DNA from: Nicotiana tabacum
Lineage: Eukaryota > Streptophyta > Magnoliopsida > Solanales > Solanaceae
Reading direction: 5' to 3'
Length of the DNA: 64,000 nucleotides
Assembly (NCBI RefSeq): GCF_000715075.1
Contig: NC_134082.1
Span: 138,868,948-138,932,947, forward strand
Made by a program: the position numbers and the translations under genes. Of this stretch, positions 47,601-59,115 are shown in pieces (the first letter of the stretch is position 1; the number at the start of each line of letters is the position of its first letter). Below the pieces are notes generated by a model, which saw only the letters and a program-made list of their open reading frames with translations, made no database searches and was not told the DNA's origin.

Positions 47601-48620
47601 CACATATCTTAGACGCACTCGGAAGTCCATTTGAGGTCATTTTCCTTCTTGAGTACGCCAAAAAATTTGTGACATCTATCTGACGACCAGGAAATGAACC
47701 TTGATTGGGCGGCGATACAACCAGTCAACCTCTGGACTTGCTTTTTGGTGGTTAAAAGTTCTATTATCCCCTCTATAGATTTCATTTGGTATAGGTTGAC
47801 CTTGATCCCTCGCTGCAACACCAGGAAACCCAAGAATTTTCCCGAGGCTACGCCAAACGTGCATTTCTCTAGGTTCAGCTTCATTTCGTATTGTCTGAGT
47901 ATGTTGAAAGTTTCTTTCAGATGATCGATGTGATCCTCTGCCCTTTTGGACTTGACCAACATATCGTCTATATATACCTCCATGATCTTCCGAGCTGGTC
48001 TTTGAACATCTTGGTTACCAACCTTTGATAAGTAGCCCCTGCATTTTTTAGTCCAAATGACATGACCCGATAGCATTATGTTCCTTGGAGGGTAATGACG
48101 CGTCTACTCCTGGTATTCTTCCTAAATGAGAATTTTATTATAGACTGAGTAAGCGTCCAATAAACTCAATAATTTATGCGCGACTATTGCGCCGATGAGT
48201 TGGTCGATCTGGGGTAATAGGAACGAATCCTTCGAAAATGCTTTGTTCAAGTCTGTGAAATCCACGCACATCCTCCACTTCCCATTTTTCATTTTGACCA
48301 TCACTACGTTGGCAATCCACTTGGGGTAATGGAGCCGTTTTCTAACACTTTTCCCACCTCCTCACGGACCTCATCGTTGATGGCAGGGTTGAATTTACGT
48401 GTGACTTGCCTTACTGGGGGTGGAATGGGTCGACGTTTAACTTGTGTGTGGAGATTTCCTTTGGGATGTCTGTCATATCTGCATGGCTAAAAGCAAACAA
48501 ATTTGCATTAGCTATTAAGGATTGATTGAATTTACCTGGTTGTTCGAGTTTATAGCCAGTATAGGCCTTCCTACTATAATTGTTGAGGTCCAATTAAATA
48601 AGATCAAGGTCTTCTATGGT
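47601..48620 (-). pseudogene. Reverse transcriptase of outer Tat element
   Basis: Minus strand: KMNGKW-like KNGKWRMCVDFTDLNKA (about 48,295-48,240), QIDQLIGAIVAHKLLSLLDA (about 48,215-48,155), the catalytic box YIDDMLVKSKRAEDHI (about 47,980-47,930), and GKFLGFLVLQRGIKVN (about 47,850-47,800). The frame changes near 48,100, and the region before YIDDM is partly shifted. It copies element RNA into DNA using the primer-binding site. Confidence 0.85.
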
Positions 48621-49530
48621 CGAACCTGCAGCCTCGGCCATGTCGGGGTCCATGATGACATCCCTAGTTTCTTCTTGCTTCGACCTCGACCCTGTTGATT
48701 GCTATGCCTCTTTTTCTTTATTTTTTTTCTGCTAGATGGTTGTGCTGTCCAAGGCAATGCGGTAGCATTCTTAAGATGTGCGATGTTCTCCCTATATGCA
48801 GAATATCCTCTATGGTGTCGGGAACTTAATTACTTAGTATATGCTGGATGAGATGGCTCTCATGGAGTGTATCCATGGTCGTCCCACTATGGCATTGTAC
48901 GTCGTGGCCTGGTCCATAATGTGGAATGTCGTCTCCAGAGTCATACTGCCGTCCAGGACGGGGAGTGTAATTTCCCTGGATGGCAGCTCAACTACATTAT
49001 TAAAATCGGTTAGCGTGATGCAAATGCGGCACTATCTTATCCTTGAGCCTCATTTGGGTAAGGACTTTGGTATAGATAACGCATGCACCATTCCATCGTC
49101 CACCATGATGCATTTGACATCGATATCCAAAATACATAAAGTAATAATGAGGGCATCATTATGTGGGAAAATCAAATCGTTGGCATCCGACTCGTCGAAG
49201 ATGATACTTTCTTCGATTCCGTCGTACCCTTCGTGGGTGATAGACCGCTTGAGTTTATGATTGGTGGTGAATTTCACTCCATTGATAGAGGCGTCGTCGT
49301 TGCCACCAATGATCATATTGATGGTAAGAGCTGGCGATGGCAGCTTCGGCGGGCCTTGATGTTCACGTCCTTTAGTGAAGTTGGTCCTCCCCTTATCACT
49401 TAACAGCTCTTTAGGGTGCCCTTGCCATAACATATTTACGACTTCCTGTCTGAGGGCGATGCAATATTCCATTTTGTGCCCGTGTTCCTGGTGGAACTCA
49501 TAGAGGGCATCATACTTTCTCAATCTTTGG
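48621..49530 (-). pseudogene. Protease region of outer Tat element
   Basis: Minus-strand frame 49,523-49,050 begins with a Cys/His motif-like segment (YEFHQEHGHKMEYC, a degenerate zinc knuckle of the gag end). It continues to LTINMIIGGNDDASINGVKF and the protease active-site region (LDIDVKCIMVDDGM, about 49,125-49,085; DDG where D[ST]G is usual). The rest down to about 48,620 is degenerate. Confidence 0.7.
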
Positions 49531-50938
49531 CTGCCACTTCACTTTTCTGATATCATCTTTGGCGGCCACTTAACTTTTGTTCTAAGTTTCTCAAGAGCTT
49601 AGACTATTTCTATAGGTGACATACAAAAATTATGAGCAGATAATAAAGGAGGCATACCTCTTTCGTTCCAATGAGTCCCTATCCTTGGCCTGGACAGGCC
49701 TTCTTCATAGCGGAGGGAGGGTGGGGCGGCTGCCCTAACATATGGTTGGTGACGTTCCATGTTAGGCCGCGGAATCGGATGATCTCTTACGGTATTATCT
49801 CTTCGTTTTTTTATGGATTCGGCTTGTACTGAGGTTAGCCGATGAGTTGGTTCGTTGAGATCGTCCTCGTCTGCTCGGACCTCAGCACAATAAGCATTGT
49901 GGATTTCATCCTAAGTGGTTGGAGGATACTTCATCAATTGGCTTAACAGCTTTCTAGTTGCTCTTGAAGCACTCTGCTCAGCCCGTTCTAAAAAGCTGCG
50001 ACCGACATCCCTTCGGATATGTTTGGCAGAGTCATCCTTACTCTGTTGAACCTGGCGAAGAAGTCCCTTAGTCCCTCTCCCAAGGACTGCTTAATAGCAA
50101 ATATGTTGTTTACTCTCGCCTCGGCCTTCTTGGCTCTGACATGGGCGGTTACAAACTTGTCGGCCATTTCTTCAAAAGTTTCTATGGAGCGGGCTGGCAA
50201 CTGCGAATACCATGTTAATTCCCCTCCCGTGAGGGTTTCTCCAAACTTCTTCAGCAAAATGGAGGACACTTGTTCCTTGGCGAGGTCATGCGGTGACGTA
50301 ATAAGTCACATGATCTTCAGGATCATTCATTCTGTCGTATATCCTGAGATAGGGCGACATTTTGAAGATCTTTGGTATGGCATGTGTGGTTTCATTATTG
50401 TTGTATGGGTGCTCTACGAACTGGCTAGCGTTCCTTTTCAGCAGCAGCTTAGGAGCACCTGGTATCTTGTCAACTCGTTCTTGATATTCTTTCATCTGGT
50501 CTCGGAGTGCCTTATTTTCATTCTTCATTTCTTCCATCCTCTTTAGAATGGCAGCAAGGGCGTTGTCACCTACACTATCAGTAACATTGTGAGTTATACC
50601 TATTGCTGGCGGGAGCCAGTTGCACTGCTCGTCTGTTTGTTGTATCGTGCATGCCCTTGCGATTTCTGTAGTCTTGCCTGGAGCGGGTTTATTGAGGACG
50701 CTTGCTAGCGTGTCGGTCAACCATGCCTCGAGGAGTTTTTTGTTGGGGGCGTCCCTTCCTCTGTAGATGTGGAGGCCCCTTTTCTGCTGGGTTTCGTTAT
50801 GTTGCCGCATAGGAGTGGTGACCTCTCTCGTCTAGGGGACGCGTTGGGGGTCGTGTCTTCACCTACTATTTCACAGCTTTCGTTGATGACATTCATGAGG
50901 TTGGTTGGGAAACACTCGTCATTCTTTCCCTTTCTCAT
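49531..50938 (-). pseudogene. Gag of outer Tat element
   Basis: Start ATG at 50,938 (MRKGKNDECFPTNLMNV). The coiled segment ILKRMEEMKNENKALRDQMK is near 50,555-50,495. The gag core has MNDPEDHVTYYVTA (50,330-50,290), LTGGELTWYSQLPARSIETF (about 50,230-50,175) and SLGEGLRDFFARFNRVRMTL (about 50,090-50,030). Frames switch near 50,810, 50,285 and 49,990. Non-enzymatic particle protein. Confidence 0.8.
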
Positions 50939-51061
50939 CGATTACCTGCCATGTAGGGTTTTGTATACACAAAAAAGGAGATCTCGGGATTTTTGACGTT
51001 AGCGACTTGCGTTAATTATAGATCTAGAGGAAGCTAAAAATTTAACTAAGAAGCGCCAAAT
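50939..51061 (-). other. 5' leader of outer Tat element with candidate primer-binding site
   Basis: Just inside the 5' LTR the minus strand reads TTTGGCGCTTCTTAG. TGGCGCT fits the first bases of the tRNA-Asp-type site common in Tat/Athila elements, then diverges. Confidence 0.5.
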
Positions 51062-51817
51062 TATTTTACCAATAAATATAGATCTTGGTTCAAATAACTA
51101 AACTTATATTAAAAAGGGTTAATCATAGCTAATAATAATATCCTCAAATTGAGCTTTTAAAGAAGCAACAAATATTACGTAAATGTGGTCGGACAGTGGC
51201 GGTGGCATACAATAAATATTATAGAAATCATAAGCAATAATGTAGCATTTAATATTAATGAATAGCAATAAATGGAATTTAAGTAAATAGAATGAATGAG
51301 TCACCCAAGAAGGGATGAAATATGTGGATGTTCTTTCTGACAATGACGAATGATAGACAATCTCTTGAATAGATGAGTTATTCTCGGATCTAGTGGAAAA
51401 GTATAGACAAGAATCTCGGTGAAAAGGTGATGTTTGTATCTTAGCAAATTAGATCTGATTCTATTTCTCTAGTCAAAGTGTGTTTTTACAAATGAATATC
51501 ACATGTCCCCTATTATTGTGTTTTTTTTTCTATTTATAGGAAACATGCTCCTAAGAAACCTTAATAGTACAAATACAGAGAATATCCACTAGAATATTCT
51601 CTTTGATATCCTATCTTGAAACTAGTCGTTATAACTCTGTCAAAGGTACTCGACCTCGGCTTCGACCCTTGTCGACTCTACGACTTCGGCCTTTGTTGAC
51701 TCTTCGATCACAGACTTCGCCACTTCTTGAGTCATTTCGACAAACGACGACTTGAGAATTTTTTTCCCTAGTATTATCTTGGCTTAAATATTCTAAAGAT
51801 AAATTTTGACCCATATA
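51062..51817 (-). repeat. 5' LTR of outer Tat element
   Basis: 756 bp, homologous over its whole length to 8,980-9,732. The terminal dinucleotides have drifted (TATTTTACC... and ...CCATATA). Confidence 0.9.
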
Positions 51818-51822
51818 ATTCT
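51818..51822. repeat. Target-site duplication ATTCT (right) of outer Tat element
   Basis: Identical to 8,975-8,979. Confidence 0.85.
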
Positions 51823-51994
51823 AAACAATATTCTAATTCTTCGAAAAGTTAACCGTATCTTCGTATTCGAATCATCCTATATTTAGATAAAACCAAACTT
51901 CATTTCTTAATTAGTTGCCTAAAAAATTATGCCGAAACTATTTAGAACGGACTGAGTGCTTTCAATATCACCTAAGAATCCGTATATTTTTAAT

Positions 51995-52377
51995 TAGTGG
52001 TGGCAAAATAGTTAAAAGAAAATGATTAACCACATATATTATTCACTAAAAAATAGGTTGGATAATGAACTTTTTAAAAACGGGTCAAATATGGATAAGA
52101 ACCATATTATCTATTTAGAAAATGGATAACTAATGGGTTTAACTTTTACATTTGTAAAGCCTCAAATTGGGGGTTCCTCAAGTTTAAGAAACTAGGAATT
52201 CTCCCAAAAGTGATCATATTCAAGAAGTCATGGATAATATGGTTATCCATATTATCCGCCGGTTAACCATATTTTATCAGTATTAATATGGGCCGGATCG
52301 AATAATTTATCCGTTTTTCATTACCCGCTTTCGACCCATTCCATATCTGACCTAACCCGCCCGTTTGCCACCCGCTG
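51995..52377. mobile_element. Probable hAT-type MITE
   Basis: Ends TAGTGGTGGCAAA and, inverted, CAGCGGGTGGCAAA (the + strand right end reads TTTGCCACCCGCTG). No coding capacity; TGGATAA/TTATCC words are repeated inside in both orientations (for example at 52,225-52,330). This matches the general form of short hAT elements. Flanks (TTTTTAAT and TATTTAAC) do not form a clean 8-bp duplication. Confidence 0.55.
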
Positions 52378-53931
52378 TATTTAACCGAGCACAATACATC
52401 AAAAAGCAATTTTGATAGGATTTAACTTATATACTAACAGTAAGATGAGTCTATTTTTCGGATAATTACTTCAACTTATAATGGACAATTACGTGTCGTT
52501 ACATTTTGGTTTTCTAATAGTGTATAATCCTTAAGTTTAATTTGATGAGTCACTCATTGCATAGTAGGAGAGATACTGAGCTAGCTAAGAACAAATGGCA
52601 TGTGGTCCTCTGTTACAAGAACTTTCAGTCAACTTAAAGCATTAAAACAACATACGTTAAATGGGTAACTCATCTAGTCTAGAACTAAAAGAAGAATGAT
52701 ATTTGGTAGTGGTCCAAAATCCAAACTGCATTTCTGGGTCCTATATATACTACTACATGTTTGTGAGTTGAAACTATTTAGAGTGCATTAAATTCATAGT
52801 CACCTACCTAGAACACTCCACAGTAAAACTCAACAAATGTGTGAAAACTTTAAGAAAAAAGTACATTAAAGCAACCATTTCCATCTCAGACTTTCTCCTT
52901 CAATGGACCACCATGCCCATATTATACGTAGGAATATCTAATCTTAGTAATTTTACTTCCTTCACGCGCATCAAAATTTGAAAGAAAAAACTATTTCAAA
53001 TAGTGAATATAAAGTTTGTGGATTATGGCTAGGGTTTTTTTTACTTCATTTGGTTTGGTAGTCTCTTTCTTGGTATTAATTACAAAGAAAGCGAGAAAGA
53101 AATGGAGACTTGTAGCATAATATGTAGAAAAAGAAGGTAGAGAGATCTGAAGATGATGTTAGAAAAATCTTTCAAGATATTGCGAAAGCTAGCTATGGCA
53201 AAATTATACTTATATTTTATTATCTATAATACTAGGATATATTATGATTACCCGCAAGAAAAGGGAATATATGTACTTGTCAAGAATTGTAGAAGGCTAG
53301 AGATGAGGTAAGAGGTTTTGGTTTGTTTAGAAAATAATATAAAACGAAAGATCAAAGAGTACTGATGTTGAGCTTTACTAGCAAATCAATGTCCGATAGA
53401 CTTTGAAAGACAATCTGGCCAAAGGAGTAGCCATCACTCCTTACTACTCTTTCCTCCCGTTCCAATTTTTTGTTCAAATTTCGAGAGCCTTACGAATTCT
53501 TTAAATATTTTAAATTATTAAATTATTGTGAGTTGTGACTTATACTACGTACTTTTTGTATCATTTTCAAATATGTAAATTTAAGTCAAAATATTACAAA
53601 TTTTACATTGTATTCACAGTAAAAGTTTGAATCTCAATAAGCGACAATTGTAATATCAAATATTGTAGTACCAAATTCGAGAATTAAATTTAATAATATA
53701 CTTATATACACACACAAAAAAAAGGTTTAGTTCATTTTAAAAGAAGACTTTATTCAAAATTAGTGAGAGTTCTCACAATATAAATTTCTTACTATAGTGC
53801 CATGAATTTTAGTTTTATTAAAGAAGATTCTAATTTTAATATAATTTAAAAATGTACTTCCATTTTGTACTACGGTAATTCTATCATTTTAGGTGTTCTT
53901 AATTAATATGATATTACTAGTACATACCCTT
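52378..53931. other. Intergenic AT-rich stretch
   Basis: No recognisable gene. A TATA-like CCTATATATACTACTAC occurs at about 52,740-52,756 without an ORF after it. Nothing else stands out. Confidence 0.5.
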
Positions 53932-55003
53932 GAGTCTAAGGGTTTCAAGTTGAGCAGGACTAAGGCAGAATATCACGAGTGCAAGTTCAGTGCCGAGTCG
54001 GGGGAAGTTGGCATGGACGTGGGGCTTTGATCACAGGTCATCCCCAAGAGAAGTAGTTTTAAGTACCTGAGGCCGATTATCCAAGGGGACGGAGAGATCG
54101 ACGAGGACATCACACACCGTATATAGGGATGGGGTGGATAAAATGAAAATTAGCATCAGGAGTCCTGTGTGACAAGAAAGTACCATCATTACTCAAAGGT
54201 AAGTTCTATAGAGTTGCGGTTAGACCGGTCATGTTGTATGGGGCAGAGTATTGGCCGATTAAGAACTCTCATATCCAGAAGATGAAAGTGGCAGAAATAA
54301 GGATGTTGAGGTGGATGTGCGGGCATACTAGGGTGGATAAGTTTAGGAATGAAGTTGTTCGGGAGAAGGTGGATGTAACTCCTATGGATGACAAGGTGCA
54401 GGAAGCGAGACTCAGATGGTTTGGGCACGTGTAGAGGAGGAGCCTTGATGCTCCAGTGAGGAGGTGTGGGAGGTTGGCCTTGGCGGGTACGAGAAGAGGC
54501 AGATGACGGCCTAAGAAGTATTGGGGAGAGGTGATCAAACAGGACATGGCGTTGCTGCAGATTTCCGAGGACATGTTCCTTGATAGAAAGGTATGGAGGT
54601 CGAGTATTAGGTTGTAGGTTAGGACGTAGTCGAGTCCAGGGGTGAGGCTAGTTTGATAGGGTTGGCCTTAGATTGCTAGTGGTTAATGTTGTATTCCCAC
54701 TATCCTTCCACTTTTCATAGCATCGGGGCTTATTTTCTGATTTTGTTATTGCATTTCTACTATATATTTTCTAGTTCTTATGATGCTGTTATTATTTCTT
54801 TAATTTGGTTTCTGTTTGATGATACTAATATATTGTCCTTTCGCTTCTCTTCTCGGCTTTTCTGTCTTCTTGAGCTGAGAGTCTTTCGGAAACAACTTCT
54901 CTATCACTTCGGGATAGGGGTAAGGTCTGCGTACACACTACCCTCCCCAAACCTCACTTATAAGATTTTACTGCGTCGTCGTCATTGTTGTTTTTGTTGT
55001 AGG
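53932..55003 (+). mobile_element. RTE-type LINE, 5'-truncated
   Basis: Only the C-terminal end of the RT polyprotein remains: FKLSRTKAEYHECKFS (53,940-53,990), [20 protein letters not shown] (54,038-54,097), then in another frame [20 protein letters not shown] (54,202-54,260), [17 protein letters not shown] (54,282-54,330), [10 protein letters not shown] and RGRPKKYWGEVIKQDMALLQ (54,497-54,556), ending at TAG 54,617. The 3' UTR ends with the typical plant RTE tail (CGGGATAGGGGTAAGGTCTG at about 54,909 and ACACACTACCCTCCCCA) and a TTG/TCG-rich terminus at 54,971-55,001. Stops and a frameshift show it is dead. Confidence 0.85.
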
Positions 55004-56903
55004 ACATAGATTATACAACATTCCGTTTCACAAATAATGCATAGACTTTCACAGATATTACTAATGTATAAATGCAAGTACTAATTAAGTTTCTTATATG
55101 GATCCTTATTGCATTAGTTCCTACTCTTTTCTTTTCATTTTTCCTTCTTAGAGGTGAAAAATGAAGCGAGACAGCTGAGAGAAAGAAATAATATAAATGC
55201 ATGATAATGAAAGGTAAATGTAATGATGACAGTAGCAAAATCAGAAAAAGAAAAAAAATAGCGCAATCTCAAATGTTGAACTCCCAATAAAGAGTGAGAG
55301 TCTGGTAACAGTCAGCAGAATTGAAGGAAAATTGGAATGAGACTGCAATACGATGACTTCAAGGTGAGAGTATATATTCCTTCCCTATATGTTAGACCTA
55401 ATTTAATTTAATTTCCCCTAAGTTTCATAATTTGCAATAGATATCTTGAATTATCAGCGTATTTACGCCACGGAAAAAGTTTAACTAATATTTGGAGGTT
55501 TAGAAACTTCCAGAAAAGGTTAAATTTTCTTCGAAAAAATCTCCACCTAACAAGCTTTTTTTTAAAAAAATGGGAAAATTATTTATATAAAGAAAACTCC
55601 GAATATTCTCCCAAAAAATTAAATTTGATATATTATGTGAGTTTGGATTAGAGAAATAGTAAAAGTAATGTAAATGATATTAGAAGCGAAATGGTTTCAA
55701 GTATGTTCGGACATGCAAAATAAATAAAAATTATATTTTGAAAAATAAGAAGAATGTCCTACAAATTAAGAGCCGAGAATGACAAAACCATAGCCTATTT
55801 GGCCAAAATTTTAAAATGTGCTTTTTTAGAAAAGTACTCTTTATCAAAAGTACAATTCAAAAAAAATACTTTAGAACAGTAAGGGTTTCTTTTTATTTAT
55901 TTTATACTATAATGATATTTATGTGAACACCACTTTTATATTTTTAATTTAAATTAATTTTTGAAAAGCTTATAAAATGAAATAATATATCAAACATTTT
56001 AAAACTAAATAAAAGAGTGATATAACTTAAACTTTCTTTACGATATAACCATCTTGAATTCGAGTACCTACCAACCCCATTAATCGTGATTCCCATTGCG
56101 TAAACCCCATTAAAGAAGGAATTGCTTTCGATTAATTATTTCTCCCATCAAAAGCTTAAATTCAGAACTCTTGTTAAAGTTAATAAATTATATCCGTCTC
56201 ATCACATCCCTTAATGAGTATAACTTAAGTAGCTAAAAAGAAAAAGAAAAGAACCCGCTATTTTTAGACTCCAATTGAGTAATTGGGAGAAAGAAGTTTC
56301 CCTAAGGTAGGAGTCTAGCTGCAGTCTATCGGTGCATAGGAAAAGGTAGGATTTGGAAGATTAATAAAATGCGGCGATAGAAAGCAATTCGCTGAAAGGG
56401 ACTGAATTTTTTAAAACATCCAATTATTTTGATCTCGTGCTTTTTCCTCCTTTGTCTGCATCAAATTTCATTGTCATTTAGACCAAAACCTAAACAAAAA
56501 CCCTTAAGATTAACTTCTTTTTGTATAAACGACAAATAAGTATTTTCCTCCTCTATGAAACTTTTAATACACATAATATTTACATCAAATTAATTATTAA
56601 TATAAGAATGAAAAATATCACATATATAAATTTAGTGAGTAGAAATATTTAGTATATGTGCAGAATTACTTGATACTTATAGTTAGTACTTGATAGAATA
56701 GTTGAGGTGTCTAATATTGGAACTGTAAAGAGTAATTTTGTAAAGAATACGTAAAACATGAGCGATGAGGTTCCTAGGTAGTATTTTTCATGAGTTGAAT
56801 GATCATACTACGGAGTAACTCGTAATATCACTACGTAGAGAGCAGAAGTAGATGTTTTGGCAATAAATATTGGGTAGCGTGCTCTACTGTTCCGTAGCAG
56901 AAG

Positions 56904-56958
56904 ATTATGAATTATGAATTATGAATTATGAATTATGAATTATGAATTATGAATTATG
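56904..56958. repeat. Microsatellite (ATTATGA)n, nearly 8 copies
   Basis: Uninterrupted perfect 7-bp units, about 2.2 kb upstream of the WUS start. Perfect tracts of this length are usually polymorphic. Confidence 0.95.
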
Positions 56959-57377
56959 TTGACGTGATATATGCCATCCATGGCTTTCAATATAATGTTC
57001 TCTTTCTGTCTTTCACTCCTAATTCCATTCTCTTTCCACCCCTTTTCTTTTTTCACCTTCCTTCTCTGTGTTACTGCTTGTTCTTTTCCTAAATAGTTCA
57101 AGATTCTGGCTGGTATTTTCCTGTGGAGAGTTTCCATTTCCTATTTATAATTATCCAAATTATATGTTTTAAGGATGATATACTTAGATGGTACGTACTA
57201 TTCGAATGAGAGAAAAATACACAAAGATCGGTTAACAAATGTGCTTAGACGCTCCATCGGAATATGATGATATTTACTAAATCGTACATAATACTACTTT
57301 TTAGTAGCTATTGTATAGGATTTCTTTAGAGTTAGCTTTTATACAGAGACGGTAAATAATTATTTTTACATTATAAA

Positions 57378-57856
57378 GAGCTCATTTGGGGTACTGAAAA
57401 TCACTTTTACTTGTTCAACCTAAATTTATAAATAAATAGTTACAGTATGTTGTTGGATAAAATTGCTGAAATAGATAATAAGCAATTATTGTGTTTGGTA
57501 AAAATGTACTTAGTATTTTAAAATATTCTTAAAGCTACTTACAAAAAATAAATTTTAAGTATTTTTACATGAAAAGGACTAATAATGGAAATTGAATTGA
57601 GAGATAATCCGGAATTATGTTTTAGGAAGAGTATTTCAAAGATTTCACAAGATATAGTTTACCCAAAAATCATAAATGTTTTGGTCAAACCAAAAATGCT
57701 TACAAGCATCAGTAAAATCATACGAGGGGTAGATCAACTTATGACTTTTGGCTGATTTTGATTTATAAGTATTTTTTATGTTTACCAAACATATAATAAA
57801 AAGTGTGTATAAGCTAGCTAGACTAGCTTATTATAAGCTTGGCCAAACATACTCAA
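57378..57856. mobile_element. Possible MITE
   Basis: The left end GAGCTCATTTGGGGTA and the right end TAAGCTTGGCCAAACATACTC contain the complementary words TTTGG and CCAAA and resemble common Solanaceae MITE ends with GTTTGGCCAAGCTT. No target duplication was identified. Confidence 0.35.
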
Positions 57857-58907
57857 ATTCACCTAAAAGATAATTATATATAACAATGTAGGTAATCGGA
57901 ATTAGTATCTTAAAAAAATAAAGACAAATAACATACTATAACATGTTATAATAGACTAAAATAGTATATACTAGTCCTATAAATTACTGTAAATCCTTTC
58001 TTTTGGCGCAGTACCTACTGATGTGTGGATGAGGGACAGGGAATTATCTTCTATATTTTTTTACCCATCAAAATCTGCTGAAGAATTATTCTATTTCTTA
58101 GCGGTGTGAACTATAATAATATTTCCCATGTCCATTTGCTAATGCTTGATCTCAAATAAAGAAAAAAGAAGGAAAAAACTAAAAACTGGGAAATGCATGG
58201 TATCCTATATGATTAATAATGCTGAAGAACCAAAGAAGTTCACTAATGATCTGTTGGATATTTGCAAGTGCTTCAACTAGCAGAAAACTCTGACATTAAT
58301 GCTACTTCTGAGAATGTGGCTTTAATAATACCCTCCCAATAGCAGCTGCATTTATATCCAAATGACCACACATCATTTGCAAATTAGTATACTTTTGAAT
58401 CTTTTCTCTGTATTTATATATGGGAAGAATATTTGTATTACTCCTCCTCACCTTTTACTAGCACATTTACAACTTTACCCTAGTAATCTTTTTGTAAGTA
58501 CTAGAGTACAAAGAATATCCTAAATTTCTGGCATATTTAACCAGAGACAAAGAGGCCATATCTCCCACATAAAGAAGAATTCCCCTAAATGAAGTCTAAA
58601 AATCACAAGAACATATACTAGATAGTAAGTAACATTTTGTAACAAAAATCCATTCATTCATTCATTGAAAAGAAGCTCTAATACTTTCTCTTCTGTCTTC
58701 TCATAAAGCACACTTTTTTCTTTCCCATATCTCCACTTAATAATCATAACTTGTCATTGCCTTTTCATCCAAGCAAACTCCTCTGAATTCCACCTTTTTC
58801 TAGCCCCTCTTTTGTCCCATATTTTTTTCTTAACTCTTTGCTCTGTCAATTTCAGTCCTTCTCTCCCAGATATCCCTCTGATTTCCTTCCCATGTGCCCC
58901 TCCTACA

Positions 58908-58919
58908 CCCCCCCCCCCC
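58908..58919 (+). repeat. Poly-C tract (12 C)
   Basis: Lies in a C/T-only stretch (about 58,890-58,950) about 200 bp upstream of the WUS ATG. It is followed by further C runs (58,927-58,945). Confidence 0.9.
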
Positions 58920-58962
58920 TCTCCATCCCCCCACCCCACCCCCCAACAAAACCAAAACTTTC

Positions 58963-58970
58963 TTTATAAT
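58963..58970 (+). promoter_or_regulatory. TATA-like box of WUS
   Basis: TTTATAAT, 146 bp upstream of the ATG, followed by a pyrimidine-rich leader (TCTCTCATTCTCTCC). The best core-promoter candidate close to the gene; the transcription start is not known. Confidence 0.4.
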
Positions 58971-58985
58971 TCTCTCATTCTCTCC

Positions 58986-58991
58986 ATGTAA
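58986..58991 (+). other. Start-stop upstream ORF (ATGTAA)
   Basis: ATG immediately followed by TAA, 130 bp before the WUS start. It is in the leader if transcription starts at the TATA-like box at 58,963. Minimal uORFs can stall ribosomes; the role here is inference. Confidence 0.35.
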
Positions 58992-59115
58992 CTCCTCACT
59001 CTTCAGTCTTCAGTCTTCACCTACCTAGCCTATAGCCACATTCTTCATTTTTATCTGTTTTTTTTGTCTACATCCCTTTGTTCTCTTCTTGTTTTAGTAC
59101 TACTCTCTATACACT

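Larger units (their letters stand above)
8980..51817 (-). mobile_element. Outer Ty3/gypsy Tat-lineage LTR retrotransposon, split by two nested elements
   Basis: Two related LTRs (8,980-9,732 and 51,062-51,817) are flanked outside by the identical 5-bp duplication ATTCT (8,975-8,979 and 51,818-51,822), so both ends derive from one insertion. Gag-pol runs on the minus strand from about 50,938 to 45,449, making 51,062-51,817 the 5' LTR. The Tat assignment rests on a second RNase H-like domain after RT (MTKNQVEYEAIIVGLRLALK), the 3' tandem repeats, and an antisense ORF between pol and the 3' LTR. Removing the two passengers and their duplications leaves about 11.7 kb. The coding region has many stops and frameshifts. 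Confidence 0.9.
55004..58960. other. Upstream (promoter-proximal) region of WUS, no other gene
   Basis: AT-rich DNA. Segments near 55,795-55,845 (TATTTGGCCAAAATTTTAAA) and 57,378-57,856 (CATTTGGGG...CTTGGCCAAACATACTC) resemble terminal parts of short MITEs, but ends are not certain. It holds a 7-bp microsatellite at 56,904-56,958. Regulatory elements of WUS are expected here but none can be named from sequence alone. Confidence 0.5.
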
